This document shows, piece after piece, positions 9,003-17,775 of a stretch of 64,000 nucleotides of DNA. The DNA is from Microvirga makkahensis (GTDB taxonomy: Bacteria > Pseudomonadota > Alphaproteobacteria > Rhizobiales > Beijerinckiaceae). Below the pieces are notes generated by a model, which was not told where the DNA came from, made no database searches, and saw only the letters and a list, made by a program, of their open reading frames with translations. Where the stretch lies: contig NZ_WURB01000006.1 in NCBI RefSeq assembly GCF_009830105.1, positions 62,001 to 126,000 on the forward strand, in the 5' to 3' direction. How positions within the stretch are numbered: position 1 is the stretch's first letter; every line of letters begins with the position of its first letter. The position numbers and the translations under genes were made by a program.

Positions 9003-10400
9003 TCAGGCCGCGGCCTGATCGCCGGACCGCACCACCTCTCCGAACAGGCTGTTCGAGCCTGCCCTCGTGATCCGCACCGTCACGACGTCCCCGATCCCGT
9101 GGCTGTCCGTCTCGATCTGGACGGCCTGAAGATAGGGCGACTTGCCGGCCATCTGGCCTGGGTGACGACCCGGCTTCTCCAAGAGAACGTCTAGAGTCTG
9201 ACCAACGGTTCCGTGATTGAAAGCCTGTCTTTGCGTTTCCAACAGGTTTTGGAGGCGCGCCAGCCGCTCGGCCTTCACGGCCTCGGGAACCTGGGTCTCG
9301 ATCTCCGCCGCCGGCGTGCCGGGGCGGGGACTGTACTTGAACGAGAAGGAGCTCGCGAAGCCCACATCGGCGATCAGCCGCATCGTGTCCTCGAATTCCG
9401 CATCGGTCTCGCCGGGGAAGCCCACGATGAAGTCGGAGGACAGGGCCAGATTCGGCTGTGCCTCGCGGATGCGCGCGATCAGGCGGCGGTACTCGTCGCC
9501 CGTATGCTTGCGGTTCATGGCATCGAGGATTCGGTCGGAGCCCGACTGCACGGGCAGGTGCAGATAGGGCATGAGGGCGGGCAGATCGCGGTGGGCCGCG
9601 ATCAGCTCGTCGTCCATGTCGCGCGGATGGCTCGTGGTGTAGCGGAGCCGGGCGATCCCCGGGATTTCGGCCAGGCGATGCAGCAGGCGCCCGAGCGACC
9701 AGACGGAGCCGTCCGGGCCCTCGCCGTGATAGGCGTTCACGTTCTGGCCGATGAGCGTGAGCTCGCGCACGCCGGCATCGGCAAGACGCAGCGCTTCGTC
9801 GAGGATCTTGGAAACGGGGCGGGAGACTTCCGCGCCGCGGGTATAGGGTACCACGCAGAAGGTGCAGAACTTGTCGCAACCCTCCTGGATGGTGAGAAAG
9901 GCGGACACGCCCCGGTTCCGGATCGCGGCCTTCGAGGGCCTGGGGAGGTGGTCGAACTTGTCCTCGATGGGGAACTCGGTGTCGACCACGCGCTCCGTGC
10001 GCGCCTTCGCGAGGAGCTGCGGAAGATTGTGGTAGTTCTGCGGGCCCACCACCACGTCCACGGCGGGCGCCCGGCGCAGGATCTCCTTGCCCTCGGCCTG
10101 GGCGACGCAGCCCGCCACCACGATCTTGGTCTCCTGGCCCTGGCCCTGGCGCTCCTTCTTGAGCTCGCGCACGCGGCCCAGCTCCGAATAGACCTTCTCG
10201 GCGGCCTTCTCGCGAATATGGCAGGTGTTGAGGATGACGAGATCCGCCTCCTCCATGGCTCCGGTCTCGGAATAGCCTTCCGACGCCAGCATGTCCGCCA
10301 TGCGCTCGGCGTCATAGACGTTCATCTGGCAGCCATAGGATTTGACGAACACTTTTTTCACGAGATCGGCCTGTCTGCTTGCGGTGCGGGCGGTCAACAA
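9003..10400 (-). CDS. miaB: tRNA-2-methylthio-N6-dimethylallyladenosine synthase MiaB
   Basis: A radical-SAM methylthiotransferase that converts i6A37 to ms2i6A37 in tRNAs reading UNN codons. The N-terminal UPF0004 domain carries the three cluster cysteines in '[10 protein letters not shown]', '[10 protein letters not shown]' and 'VAGCVAQ'. The radical SAM motif CxxxCxxC is in '[15 protein letters not shown]', and a TRAM domain lies at about residues 385-455. The start is uncertain: TTG at 10400 gives 465 residues, while a GTG at 10361 gives 452 and begins just before the conserved '[10 protein letters not shown]'. The gene lies upstream of phoH with a 65-base gap, a standard alphaproteobacterial arrangement. 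Confidence 0.93.
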   Translation of the reverse strand: MLTARTASRQADLVKKVFVKSYGCQMNVYDAERMADMLASEGYSETGAMEEADLVILNTCHIREKAAEKVYSELGRVRELKKERQGQGQETKIVVAGCVAQAEGKEILRRAPAVDVVVGPQNYHNLPQLLAKARTERVVDTEFPIEDKFDHLPRPSKAAIRNRGVSAFLTIQEGCDKFCTFCVVPYTRGAEVSRPVSKILDEALRLADAGVRELTLIGQNVNAYHGEGPDGSVWSLGRLLHRLAEIPGIARLRYTTSHPRDMDDELIAAHRDLPALMPYLHLPVQSGSDRILDAMNRKHTGDEYRRLIARIREAQPNLALSSDFIVGFPGETDAEFEDTMRLIADVGFASSFSFKYSPRPGTPAAEIETQVPEAVKAERLARLQNLLETQRQAFNHGTVGQTLDVLLEKPGRHPGQMAGKSPYLQAVQIETDSHGIGDVVTVRITRAGSNSLFGEVVRSGDQAAA

Positions 10401-10453
10401 TCGAGGGCCCTTTTAAGCCCTTTGGGCCTCGATGAGAATAGCGGCTGTTTGGC

Positions 10454-11136
10454 TCAATCCCGGTAGGCGCCTTCCACGGGCGCGGAGAGCTCCCGGTCCG
10501 CGTCGGCGATCGCGGCCGCAACCCGGGCGAAGGCGGGCCGTTCGATCGATCTGCCGTACCAGACGGCGAGGGCGGGAAACGGCTTCAAGGACGGACCGCC
10601 CAGGCGTCGGGCATCGTGTACCGCCATGAGCGGAGATGTCGGCCGCGGAGAACGCGCCGCACGGGAAGGGCTTTCCCGCAAGCTCGTCCTCCAGCTTGCC
10701 GAAATGGTCGGCGATGACGGGCTCGGCGCCCTTGGCCCTTGCCTCGTTCTCGATCCAGCGGGCCTCGTCCTTCGGCCGCGGTTCCGTCCGGCGCATCAGG
10801 GCCCGCAGGGGCGCCAGCATCACTTCGTCGGCGGAGACGTCGATCAGACGGCAGCGCGCGCGCTCTTCCGGCCGTTCCGGACAGGGAGCGGGGGAGGGGT
10901 AGGCATCCTCCAGATATTCAAGGATCGCCGTGGAGTCGTAGAGCGCGAGGCCGTCATCGACGAGGACCGGAACCTGACCCTTCGGATCGGCGGCCAGCAC
11001 GGCCGGATCCTTCGGGCTGTCACCTCGGGTCTGGCTGAAAGGCACCTGGATGCGCTCGAAGGAGAGCCCCCTTTTCGTGAAGGACGATTTCCACTTTGCG
11101 CGAGAAGAGGCTCAAAGCGCCGGAATAAAGCTGCAT
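10454..11136 (-). pseudogene. Glutathione S-transferase family gene with two frameshifts
   Basis: Joined across frames, this reads as a GST of about 225 residues. ATG at 11136 has AAGGA 7 bases upstream, and the product begins 'MQLYSGALSLFSRKVEIVLHEKG'-like, a thioredoxin-fold start. The frame is lost in a run of five G's near 11069-11073; removing one G restores 'KGLSFERIQVPF'. The second frame continues through 'GQVPVLVDDGLALYDSTAILEYLED' to 'GAFSAADIS', then shifts again near 10630 into 'LMAVHDARRLGG', ending at 10454. The codon pattern is otherwise intact, so the decay is recent or one or both shifts are sequence errors. The product of either frame alone would lack a complete GST fold. 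Confidence 0.75.
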
Positions 11137-11264
11137 CGTCGATCCTTCGGAGGGGTCTCACCGGCAGGGACAATGCTCCTGCATCGAACCGGGGGAAAAC
11201 GAGAAATCCTTGCGCCTCGACCAAGAAAGGCTCTGGGAAGACTCCCGGCCGGGGATCGCCCGGC

Positions 11265-12032
11265 TCAGCCCGCCTTCAGCGCCCGCCTCACCGCGCTCTC
11301 GGCGGCGGCGGTGGCCTGCTTGCGGTTGCCGTTGAAGGGGATCGGCTCGCCCCAGGTCACCACCACGTCGATGGGATGCCCCTTCACGAAGAGCATGAGA
11401 TGGGGAGCGAGATCCATGTCGCCGTACCAGGCGATGAAGGGACGGTCGCGCCGGGTCACGGGCAGGCCGTTGCGGCGGATGTAGGAAACGGCGAGCGGCT
11501 GCAGAAACACCTGTTCGACGCTGTCGTGCGAGAGAGCGGCCTGGGCCGCGCCGACGAGGGAGGAGCGGAAGGGCAGGAGCCGGTTGCCGTCGCTCGTGGT
11601 TCCCTCCGCGAACAGCACGATCACCTCGCCCTTCACGAGGCGATGGGCGAGGGCGTCGTTCACCTCGGCGGTGGCCTTCCGGCGCTGGCGGTCGATGAAG
11701 ACGGAGCGCTGGAGCTTGGCGAACAGGCCGACGACGGGCCAGCTTTCGACCTCGGATTTCGCGATGAACGAGAGCGGATGCACCGAACCGATGACGGGGA
11801 TGTCGAGCCAGGAGACGTGATTGGCGACGACGAGGGTCGGCGCGTCGCCCGGCGGCGTCCCCTTCTCGATCACGCGCACGTTGAAGAGCCTGAGCAGGAT
11901 GCGGTGGAACAGGACCGGCAGGTGGTGAACGAGGTTCCAGCCGAAGCGGAGCCCCAGCATCTGCAGCGGAACGAGCACGAGGCTGCACAGCACGAGGACG
12001 AGGAGCCTCAGGGCGACGGCGAGCTTCGTCAC
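11265..12032 (-). CDS. plsC: 1-acyl-sn-glycerol-3-phosphate acyltransferase PlsC
   Basis: A 255-residue membrane-associated acyltransferase that makes phosphatidic acid from lysophosphatidic acid. A hydrophobic N-terminal segment (residues 4-25) anchors it. The catalytic HX4D box is in 'ANHVSWLDIPVIG', and the acyl-acceptor motif is in 'VLFAEGTTSDGNRLLPFRSSL', a variant of the usual FPEGTRS. The length is normal. Its start overlaps the stop of the upstream fur-type gene by 4 bases, so the two are coupled. It could act on other lysolipids such as ornithine lipid precursors (OlsA-like), but the PlsC assignment is most economical. Confidence 0.88.
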   Translation of the reverse strand: MTKLAVALRLLVLVLCSLVLVPLQMLGLRFGWNLVHHLPVLFHRILLRLFNVRVIEKGTPPGDAPTLVVANHVSWLDIPVIGSVHPLSFIAKSEVESWPVVGLFAKLQRSVFIDRQRRKATAEVNDALAHRLVKGEVIVLFAEGTTSDGNRLLPFRSSLVGAAQAALSHDSVEQVFLQPLAVSYIRRNGLPVTRRDRPFIAWYGDMDLAPHLMLFVKGHPIDVVVTWGEPIPFNGNRKQATAAAESAVRRALKAG

Positions 12033-12493
12033 GCGTCGTCCTTGTCGAGAGGAACCGCATAGAGCTCGAGGCGGTGATAGACCACCCTGTAGCCGAGGCG
12101 CCTGGCGATCTCGGTCTGCAGCGCCTCGATCTCTTCCGAGCGGAACTCGATCACGTCGCCCGTCTCGAGGTTGATGAGGTGATCGTGGTGCTCGCGCGCC
12201 GCCTGCTCGTAGCGGGACCGGCCGTCGCGGAAATCGAGCCGCTCCAGAATGCCTTCCGTCTCGAAGAGCTTCACGGTGCGGTAGACGGTGGAGAGCGAAA
12301 TGCGGTCGTCCACCTCGGCGGCGCGCCGGTGCAGCTCCACCACGTCCGGGTGATCGGCGGCATCGTCGAGAATCTGCGCGATGATCTTCCGTTGGCCCGT
12401 CATGCGCAGGCCCTTGTCGCGGCAGGCGCGCTCGATCAGGCCGGGGCGGCGGGATTTTCCGGTGCTGGTGGTCCGTGCTGACAAGGCCTGCAA
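12029..12493 (-). CDS. fur: Fur-family metal-responsive regulator (Fur/Mur)
   Basis: A 154-residue Fur-fold repressor. A winged helix spans about residues 25-95 ('GLRMTGQRKIIAQILDD' ... 'ISLSTVYRTVKLFETEGIL'). The metal-binding dimer domain includes 'AREHHDHLINLETGDVIEF' with the expected histidines and acidic residues. It lacks the CxxC zinc pairs of E. coli Fur, which fits alphaproteobacterial Fur/Mur proteins. In rhizobia this orthologue mostly senses manganese (Mur). Iron control falls largely to Irr, encoded at 25427 in this window. It overlaps plsC by 4 bases. Fur versus Mur cannot be decided from sequence alone. Confidence 0.88.
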   Translation of the reverse strand: MQALSARTTSTGKSRRPGLIERACRDKGLRMTGQRKIIAQILDDAADHPDVVELHRRAAEVDDRISLSTVYRTVKLFETEGILERLDFRDGRSRYEQAAREHHDHLINLETGDVIEFRSEEIEALQTEIARRLGYRVVYHRLELYAVPLDKDDA

Positions 12494-12519
12494 CTCACTC
12501 CTGGAGCCTGGGACCGGAG

Positions 12520-12632
12520 TGGGATCCCGCTTCCGGGGCCGATCCGATGCTCACGTCTTTCGTAGGGCATCGTCCGGGCGCAAGGACCGGATCGCCGATA
12601 CGGATCTCCGGTTCCGCACGATGCGCTAGGCG
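12520..12632. repeat. Interspersed palindromic repeat, copy between fur and rimI
   Basis: This stretch holds the family's two signatures: 'GATCCGATGCTC' near 12541-12552 and, reading leftwards from 12630, CTAGCGCATCGTGCGGAA. The same two words in the same arrangement occur at 13861-13980 and 63574-63709. No coding frame of note crosses it. Confidence 0.6.
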
Positions 12633-12661
12633 ATGCTTATAAGGGACTTGCCGGGGAGGGG

Positions 12662-13147
12662 CTATAGCTCACGCGCCATGGTGAGCGCCGCGGCCCTGCC
12701 GCCGTCCGGCTTCTGATAATAGCCCTGCCGCCGTCCGGTTTCCCTGAAGCCGAAGCGGCGGTAGAGGGCGATGGCGGGCTGGTTGTCCTCCTCCACCTCC
12801 AGGTGGACCGTGCGGACGCCCCGGCGGGAGAGCTCGTCCAGATGCCGTTCGAGGAGGGGGATCGAGAGCCCCTTGCCGCGGGCCTCCGGCGCGACGGCGA
12901 CGGTGAGGATCTCCGCCTCGTCGAGCACCGTGCGCGAGAGCACGAAGCCTACGGGCCTCGTGGCCGTCCCCAGGAAGATCCCGTCCCCGACCACGCCGCG
13001 CTCGCCCAGCAGCCGCTCGAATTCCAGGGTGCTCCAGGGCCGCGCGAAGGAGGCCGCGTGGATCGCCGCCATCCGGGAGGCGGCGTCGGAGCTCAGGGGA
13101 TCGATGCGGGGACCGCCCGGCTTCTTGAAGAGATCGAAGAGGCTCAT
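12662..13147 (-). CDS. rimI: Ribosomal-protein-alanine N-acetyltransferase RimI-like
   Basis: A 161-residue GNAT acetyltransferase. Acetyl-CoA-binding motif A is 'ILTVAVAPEARGKGLSIPLLERHL' and motif B is 'VHLEVEEDNQPAIALYRRFGFRETGRRQGYY'. In E. coli RimI acetylates the N-terminal alanine of ribosomal protein S18. The gene's 4-base overlap with tsaB, the usual partner, supports RimI over a generic GNAT. About 70% of the length is the core fold, and the first 25 residues ('FDLFKKPGGPRID') are variable. Confidence 0.88.
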   Translation of the reverse strand: MSLFDLFKKPGGPRIDPLSSDAASRMAAIHAASFARPWSTLEFERLLGERGVVGDGIFLGTATRPVGFVLSRTVLDEAEILTVAVAPEARGKGLSIPLLERHLDELSRRGVRTVHLEVEEDNQPAIALYRRFGFRETGRRQGYYQKPDGGRAAALTMAREL

Positions 13148-13827
13148 TGGCGTGCGATGCGCGCGCCATCCTGAGGCTTGGCGTCCGGATCGCGGAGATA
13201 GAGGGGCTTGGGCAGAGCCTGATTCGGGTCGGCGATGGCGCCGAGGCGCGCCACCCAGGCGATGTCGGGCGCCTGCGGCATGTCGGTCACGTGAGCCTCC
13301 ACGCCCTGCATGCGCGCCTCCGCCGCGAGCGCCGCGGCCGCCGAGCCGCTGATCAGCAGGGGGCCGGAGCCGAGCACGCGGACCGCATCGCGATATGTCA
13401 TGAGGCTCGGCGGGATGATGGTGCGTCCGCCCGGGGCGATGGCCTGGATGTAGATGTGCCCGTGCTTGGCATCGAGGGCGGCGGTGAACAGACCGCGCCG
13501 TTCCTTGACCATGAGCGGGGCGAGAAAGGCGGAGAGGGTGGCCACGCCGACGACGGGGATTCCGGCGGCGAGCCCAATTCCGCGGGCGGCCGAGATGCCG
13601 ACCCGCAGGCCCGTATAGCTGCCCGGTCCCACGGTCACGGCCACCCGGTCTAGGCTCTCGAAGCCGCCTTCCACCTGGGCCACCACCCGGTCGATCAGCG
13701 GCAGCAGGGCTTCCGCGTGACCGCGCTCCATGGGCAGGGATTCAGCCGTCAGCGGCTCGGCGTCACCCGCCTGCCAGATGCAGGCGGAACAGGCGCCGAG
13801 CGCCGTATCGATGGCAAGAACGCGCAA
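13144..13827 (-). CDS. tsaB: tRNA threonylcarbamoyladenosine biosynthesis protein TsaB
   Basis: A 227-residue ASKHA-fold protein that acts as the scaffold partner of TsaD for t6A37 synthesis. Recognisable stretches are 'VLAIDTALGACSACIW' (phosphate-1 loop), 'ERGHAEALLPLIDRV' and 'VTVGPGSYTGLRVGISAARGIGLA'. As in other TsaB proteins, the metal-binding HxxxH of TsaD is absent. It overlaps rimI by 4 bases. No tsaD or tsaE is in the window, so those partners must lie elsewhere. Confidence 0.93.
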   Translation of the reverse strand: MRVLAIDTALGACSACIWQAGDAEPLTAESLPMERGHAEALLPLIDRVVAQVEGGFESLDRVAVTVGPGSYTGLRVGISAARGIGLAAGIPVVGVATLSAFLAPLMVKERRGLFTAALDAKHGHIYIQAIAPGGRTIIPPSLMTYRDAVRVLGSGPLLISGSAAAALAAEARMQGVEAHVTDMPQAPDIAWVARLGAIADPNQALPKPLYLRDPDAKPQDGARIARQ

Positions 13828-13860
13828 CGTTCGTCTCCGTATGATCGTGACCTCTCTTTA

Positions 13861-13980
13861 GCGCATCGTGCGGAAAAGTGGATCCGGATTTCCGCTTCGA
13901 ACGAAGCTCTCTTCAATGAGTGGAGCATCGGATCGGACCCAGAGGTGCACAAGTCCGCTTCGGAGGCCGATGCTCTCGTC
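13861..13980. repeat. Interspersed palindromic repeat, copy upstream of tsaB
   Basis: It begins GCGCATCGTGCGGAAAAG at 13861, continues with GTGGATCC and an inverted TTTCCGC, then has GAGCATCGGAT at 13923 and its inverted partner GATGCTC near 13970. It fills half of the gap between tsaB and the small membrane protein. It contains no ORF. Confidence 0.65.
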
Positions 13981-14071
13981 CCGCTCCGGAGGACGCTTTG
14001 AGGACGGTTCTCCCGCCCTGGAGCCCTTCCCGGCGGGTCCGTGTGGATCGTTCCCGGACCCGAGAGCGGCG

Positions 14072-14458
14072 TCAGCCCCTCAGGGCGATGCCGCCATAGC
14101 CCATGAGATCGGCGAAAAGCGCGGCGGCCACGCCGCAGGCGACGAGGACCAGCCCCGTAACGAAGATGCGGACCGAGCGATTGTACTTGGCGATCAGGAG
14201 AGAATCGACCGCCAGAAGATTGGCCAGGGCCTTGATCTGCAGCACGATCCCCAGGGTGATCGCGGAGACCGCGATCAGATCGGAGCGTTCCCAATCGCCG
14301 GGAAGGCCGGCCCACCGGCTCAAAAAACCCAGCGAGAAGCCCACCACAACTCCGATCGCCGTCAACGAGCCGTTGCGGAAGGTCGCGTCGATCATGGTGC
14401 GATCCGAAGCGGATTCGGGTGCCGGATCGATCCCGGTGGTAGGCAGTTTCTCGGTCAC
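14072..14458 (-). CDS. Small hypothetical membrane protein
   Basis: A 128-residue protein I do not recognise by family. After about 30 polar residues it has hydrophobic segments at roughly 30-50, 63-85 and 97-120, which suggests three transmembrane helices. The GTG start at 14458 is tentative: GAGCGG lies near it, and an in-frame ATG about 21 codons later is the alternative. It lies downstream of the nitroreductase gene on the same strand with an 80-base gap. Codon use matches the surrounding housekeeping genes, which argues that it is real. Confidence 0.65.
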   Translation of the reverse strand: MTEKLPTTGIDPAPESASDRTMIDATFRNGSLTAIGVVVGFSLGFLSRWAGLPGDWERSDLIAVSAITLGIVLQIKALANLLAVDSLLIAKYNRSVRIFVTGLVLVACGVAAALFADLMGYGGIALRG

Positions 14459-14538
14459 AGCATGCCGCTCATGGAGATCGGGAGCCGATTCTAGTCCAAA
14501 TCGTCCCGAATGGCAGGATCCGACCCGGGCGGCTGCGC

Positions 14539-15129
14539 TCACTCGATCCGGCAGAATTCGTCGAAGGCGAAGCGCGGCGCGCGCGGGCGCAGCTTCTCGG
14601 GGATTCCGTAGCCGAGATTGATGAGGAAGTTGGACCTGGTCTTTCCGTCCGGGAAGAAGGCTTTGTCCACGCCCTCGCGGGAAAAGCCGCCCATGGGGCC
14701 GCAATCGATTCCGAGCGCGCGGGCCGCCATGATGAGATAGGCGCCCTGCAGGGTGGAGCCGTGAAGGGCCGTGTGCGCGATGGTTTCGGCGCTGCCCGTG
14801 AACCAGCTGCGCGCGTCCTTGCTGTGCGGAGCGAGGAAATCGAGCTTCTCGTAGAATTCCATGTCGTGCGCCACGATCACGGTGGCGGGCGCGCTCATGG
14901 TCTGGCGCACGTTGCCCTCGTCGAGGTGAGGCTTCAGCCTCTCCTTGGCGGCCTGGGAGACCACGAAGACGAAGCGTCCCGGGGAGGAATTGCCGTTGGT
15001 CGGGGCCATCTTGGCGAGATCGGCGATCCTGCGCAGGGTTTCGTCGGGGATCTTCCGGTCGTCCCACCACCGGTGGGTGCGCGCGTTGCGGAAGAGCTGG
15101 TCGAGGGCGGCGTCGGACAGGGGCGGCAC
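14539..15129 (-). CDS. Nitroreductase-family oxidoreductase, RutE-like
   Basis: A 196-residue flavoprotein of the malonic semialdehyde reductase (RutE) / nitroreductase branch. It opens 'PPLSDAALDQLFRNARTHRWW', carries the FMN-binding 'MAPTNGNSSPGRFVFV' and ends 'LGYGIPEKLRPRAPRFAFDEFCRIE', all typical of that subgroup. The GTG start at 15129 gives the family's usual length and has GGAG 8 bases upstream. The open frame further upstream crosses a terminator hairpin and is not used. No other rut genes are nearby, so the in vivo substrate (3-hydroxypropionate route or nitro-compounds) is open. Confidence 0.85.
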   Translation of the reverse strand: MPPLSDAALDQLFRNARTHRWWDDRKIPDETLRRIADLAKMAPTNGNSSPGRFVFVVSQAAKERLKPHLDEGNVRQTMSAPATVIVAHDMEFYEKLDFLAPHSKDARSWFTGSAETIAHTALHGSTLQGAYLIMAARALGIDCGPMGGFSREGVDKAFFPDGKTRSNFLINLGYGIPEKLRPRAPRFAFDEFCRIE

Positions 15130-15140
15130 GGCGGAACTCC

Positions 15141-15170
15141 AAAGAAAAAGCGCGGCGCAAGGGCCGCGCT
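15141..15170 (-). terminator. Intrinsic terminator after nfuA
   Basis: On the minus strand AGCGCGGC pairs perfectly with GCCGCGCT (8 bp, 6-base loop), followed by TTTTTCTTT. It sits between the nfuA stop and the nitroreductase start, so it separates two genes on the same strand. Confidence 0.8.
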
Positions 15171-15197
15171 GTTCATATGAGGGCTCCTGACATAGCG

Positions 15198-15758
15198 TCA
15201 AACCGCCTGGACCTCGCGCACGTCAGGCAGGAAGTGGCGCAGCAGATTCTGGATGCCGTGGCGCAGCGTGGCGGTCGAGGACGGGCAGCCGGAGCAGGCG
15301 CCCTTCATGACAAGATAGACCACCCCGTCCTTGAAGCCGCGAAATGTGATGTCGCCGCCGTCGCCCGCGACGGCCGGGCGGATGCGGGTCTCGAGGAGTT
15401 CCTTGATGGTCTCGACCGTGGAGGCGTCCTGCGGGTCGAAGAATTCCTCGCCGTCCTCTTCCGTCGCGCCGTAGCCGTTGGCGAAGAGCGGCGCGCCGGT
15501 CATGAAATGCTCCATGATCGCGCCGAGGATCGCCGGCTTCAGGTGCTGCCATTCGCCATCCGCCTTCGTGACGGTGATGAAGTCGTAGCCGAAGAAGACG
15601 CCCGTGACGCCCGGCACCGTGAAGAGGCGCTGGGCCAGGGGCGAGACCTCGCCCTGCGCGGGGGTCTTCGCCTCGAAGGTGCCTTCCGGCATCACGACGC
15701 GGCCGGGCAGGAACTTCAAGGTGGCGGGGTTGGGAGTGGCTTCGGTCTGGATGAACAT
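15198..15758 (-). CDS. nfuA: NfuA/NifU-type Fe-S cluster scaffold protein
   Basis: A 186-residue protein. The N-terminal Nfu_N domain (residues 1-90, 'MFIQTEATPNPATLKFLPG') is followed by a C-terminal NifU domain whose CxxC is Cys155-Cys158 in 'GACSGCPSS'. It binds and delivers a [4Fe-4S] cluster to client enzymes, which may include the MiaB encoded in this window. A near-perfect Irr-box-like palindrome lies 48-62 bases upstream of the start. That suggests iron-dependent control by Irr, also encoded here. A strong terminator follows the gene, so it is probably transcribed alone. Confidence 0.93.
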   Translation of the reverse strand: MFIQTEATPNPATLKFLPGRVVMPEGTFEAKTPAQGEVSPLAQRLFTVPGVTGVFFGYDFITVTKADGEWQHLKPAILGAIMEHFMTGAPLFANGYGATEEDGEEFFDPQDASTVETIKELLETRIRPAVAGDGGDITFRGFKDGVVYLVMKGACSGCPSSTATLRHGIQNLLRHFLPDVREVQAV

Positions 15759-15805
15759 CGCTTTTGGTCCTCTGACGCCGGTTCAAGGCCGGCCGAGCGG
15801 TGGGT

Positions 15806-15820
15806 TTAGAATCGTTCTAA
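15806..15820. promoter_or_regulatory. Candidate Irr box (iron-control element) upstream of nfuA
   Basis: TTAGAATCGTTCTAA is a palindrome with 6-base arms (TTAGAA / TTCTAA) and a 3-base centre. It matches the published alphaproteobacterial Irr/ICE motif, of form TTTAGAA-N(2-3)-TTCTAAA. It lies 48 bases upstream of the nfuA ATG, a position suited to promoter control. Confidence 0.6.
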
Positions 15821-15924
15821 CAGGTTCCGTATTCAATGTGGATCGGGAAAGGGCCGATTCCAAGAGCGGAAAGGTGGTGCAGGCACCCGGATCTTTGCTA
15901 CGTCTCGCGCGGGACGATCCTCGC

Positions 15925-16422
15925 TCAGCCCGCCAGGGCGTCGATTTCCTCATCCGTGAGGCTGCCTGGCACGATCACGATGGGAACCGGGAAGGTGGAG
16001 GCCGACTTGCCGGCAAGCGTGCTCACGAGAGGGCCGGGGCCCTCCTTGCTGCTGCCGGCCGCGAGCACGAGGAAGGAGACGTCCTCGTCCTCGCGAATCA
16101 GCTTGATGATCTCCTCCGAGCGGTTTCCGACCCGAATCACCTGCTCAGGCTCCACACCCGCGGCGTTGCGGGCCTCGCGGGAGGCCGCATCGAGGAGCTT
16201 GGCGGCCTCCGCGCTCGCCTCCTCGATCATGGCCTCGCCGACTCCGATCCATTCGAAGTTGTCCGGCGGGTCCACCACGGCGAGCATGAGCATGCTCGCG
16301 CCGGTGCGCGCGGCACGGCGCGAGGCGAAATGGACCGCTCTCGCGCATTCCGGGGTCTTGTCGACCACCACCATGAATTTGGGCCGGTGGCCCGATTCGT
16401 AGGATCGGCGCTGCCCGCTCAT
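15925..16422 (-). CDS. Universal stress protein (UspA family)
   Basis: A 165-residue Usp-fold protein. The first strand is 'PKFMVVVDKTPECARAVHFASRRAARTGASMLMLAV', and the C-terminal nucleotide-binding region is 'FLVLAAGSSKEGPGPLVSTLAG' ... 'PIVIVPG'. The canonical G-2x-G-9x-G(S/T) ATP motif is only partly kept, so ATP binding is uncertain. I chose the ATG at 16422 because AGGAGAG lies just upstream; the longer frame has no such site. It is located between trpS and nfuA, a common Rhizobiales order. Confidence 0.85.
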   Translation of the reverse strand: MSGQRRSYESGHRPKFMVVVDKTPECARAVHFASRRAARTGASMLMLAVVDPPDNFEWIGVGEAMIEEASAEAAKLLDAASREARNAAGVEPEQVIRVGNRSEEIIKLIREDEDVSFLVLAAGSSKEGPGPLVSTLAGKSASTFPVPIVIVPGSLTDEEIDALAG

Positions 16423-16633
16423 TGCCTGCTCTCCTGCAACGGCCCGCCCTGCTCCTGTGAACAGGCCGAGCGCAGCGATTTGATCTAGCGCATTGCCAGG
16501 GCCGGAAACAGGGGGCCGCGCCTGGTGCCCCCACGGCCAGTTCTCCTGCAGTTCCCTTGCCGAGAACCGGCCTCGTGCCCGTCGGGACGCTTCCTTTCGA
16601 AGGCGGGCCGTATCCGTACCGCCTGATGGGCCT

Positions 16634-17674
16634 TCAGCGGGCGCGAACAAAGCCCACGATGTCCTTCACCGCATCCATGGTCTGGGCGGCGATCACCCGG
16701 GCGCGATCGGAACCGTCGACCAGGATCGCGTCGATGTGGCCGGGATCGGCCATGAGGCGGCGCATCTCGCCGGCGATCGGAGCGAGTTTCGTCACCGCCA
16801 CGTCCACCAGAGCCGCCTTGAAGCCGGAGAACTGCGAACCGCCGTGATCGCGCAGCACGTCTTCCGGCGTGGTGCCGGTGAGCGCCGCATAGATGGCCAC
16901 AAGGTTCTCCGCCTCGGGGCGGCCTTTGAGGCCCTCGGCCTCGGAGGGCAGGGGCTCGGGGTCGGTCTTGGCCTTGCGGACCTTCTGGGCGATGGTGTCC
17001 GCGTCGTCCGTGAGATTGATGCGGGAATAGTCGGACGGGTCCGACTTCGACATCTTCTTCGAGCCGTCGCGGAGAGACATGACGCGGGTCGCCGGGCCCT
17101 GGATCATGGGCTCGGTGAGCGGGAAGAAGGCGTCCCCGTAGCCGTTCTCGGCGATGGAGGCGGCATAATCGTTGTTGAACTTCTGCGCCACGTCGCGGGT
17201 CAGTTCGAGGTGCTGCTTCTGGTCCTCGCCCACCGGCACGTGCGTGGCGCGGTAGACCAGGATGTCGGCGGCCATCAGGCTCGGATAGGCATAGAGGCCG
17301 AGCGAGGCGTTCTCGCGGTCCTTGCCGGCCTTTTCCTTGAACTGCGTCATGCGGTTCATCCAGCCGATGCGGGCCACGCAGTTGAAGATCCAGGCCAACT
17401 CCGCGTGCTGGTGCACCTGGCTCTGGTTGAAGATGATGCTCTTCTTCGGATCGAGGCCGGCGGCGAGATAGGCGGCCGTCACCTCGCGGATTTGGCGCTT
17501 CAGGTCGGCGGGGTCCTGCCAGACGGTGATGGCGTGCATGTCGACGACGCAATAGATGCATTCCATCGTCTTCTGGAGCTCGATCCAGCGGATCATCGCG
17601 CCAAGATAGTTTCCGAGATGCAGGTTGCCCGTCGGCTGCATGCCTGAGAAAACCAGCTCCTTGAACTGCGCCAT
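16634..17674 (-). CDS. trpS: Tryptophanyl-tRNA synthetase TrpS
   Basis: A 346-residue class Ic aminoacyl-tRNA synthetase that charges tRNA-Trp. The HIGH-like motif is '[11 protein letters not shown]' near residues 16-26 and the KMSKS loop is '[10 protein letters not shown]'. The tryptophan pocket helix contains '[13 protein letters not shown]'. I chose the ATG at 17674 because it gives the usual length and begins '[19 protein letters not shown]'. A longer frame to 17764 adds 30 residues with no family support. It lies just downstream of murJ. Confidence 0.95.
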   Translation of the reverse strand: MAQFKELVFSGMQPTGNLHLGNYLGAMIRWIELQKTMECIYCVVDMHAITVWQDPADLKRQIREVTAAYLAAGLDPKKSIIFNQSQVHQHAELAWIFNCVARIGWMNRMTQFKEKAGKDRENASLGLYAYPSLMAADILVYRATHVPVGEDQKQHLELTRDVAQKFNNDYAASIAENGYGDAFFPLTEPMIQGPATRVMSLRDGSKKMSKSDPSDYSRINLTDDADTIAQKVRKAKTDPEPLPSEAEGLKGRPEAENLVAIYAALTGTTPEDVLRDHGGSQFSGFKAALVDVAVTKLAPIAGEMRRLMADPGHIDAILVDGSDRARVIAAQTMDAVKDIVGFVRAR

Positions 17675-17775
17675 CGTCTTGCACTCCCACGCGGAACCGG
17701 GTTGGACGCCGGCCGCGGCTTTCATTGTTTCAATCGGCGCGCGGTTATGACAGGGCTGCGCCACGATGCAAGCGT

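Noticed and set aside
7840..9879. PhoH as a 679-residue protein
   Set aside because: The N-terminal 310 residues are miaB read in the wrong frame. A TTG at 8937 with AGGAGAGG gives the normal PhoH length.
9213..10466. A 417-codon plus-strand frame opposite miaB
   Set aside because: It mirrors the miaB codons, contains no domain pattern and has no ribosome binding site. miaB has all its cluster cysteines.
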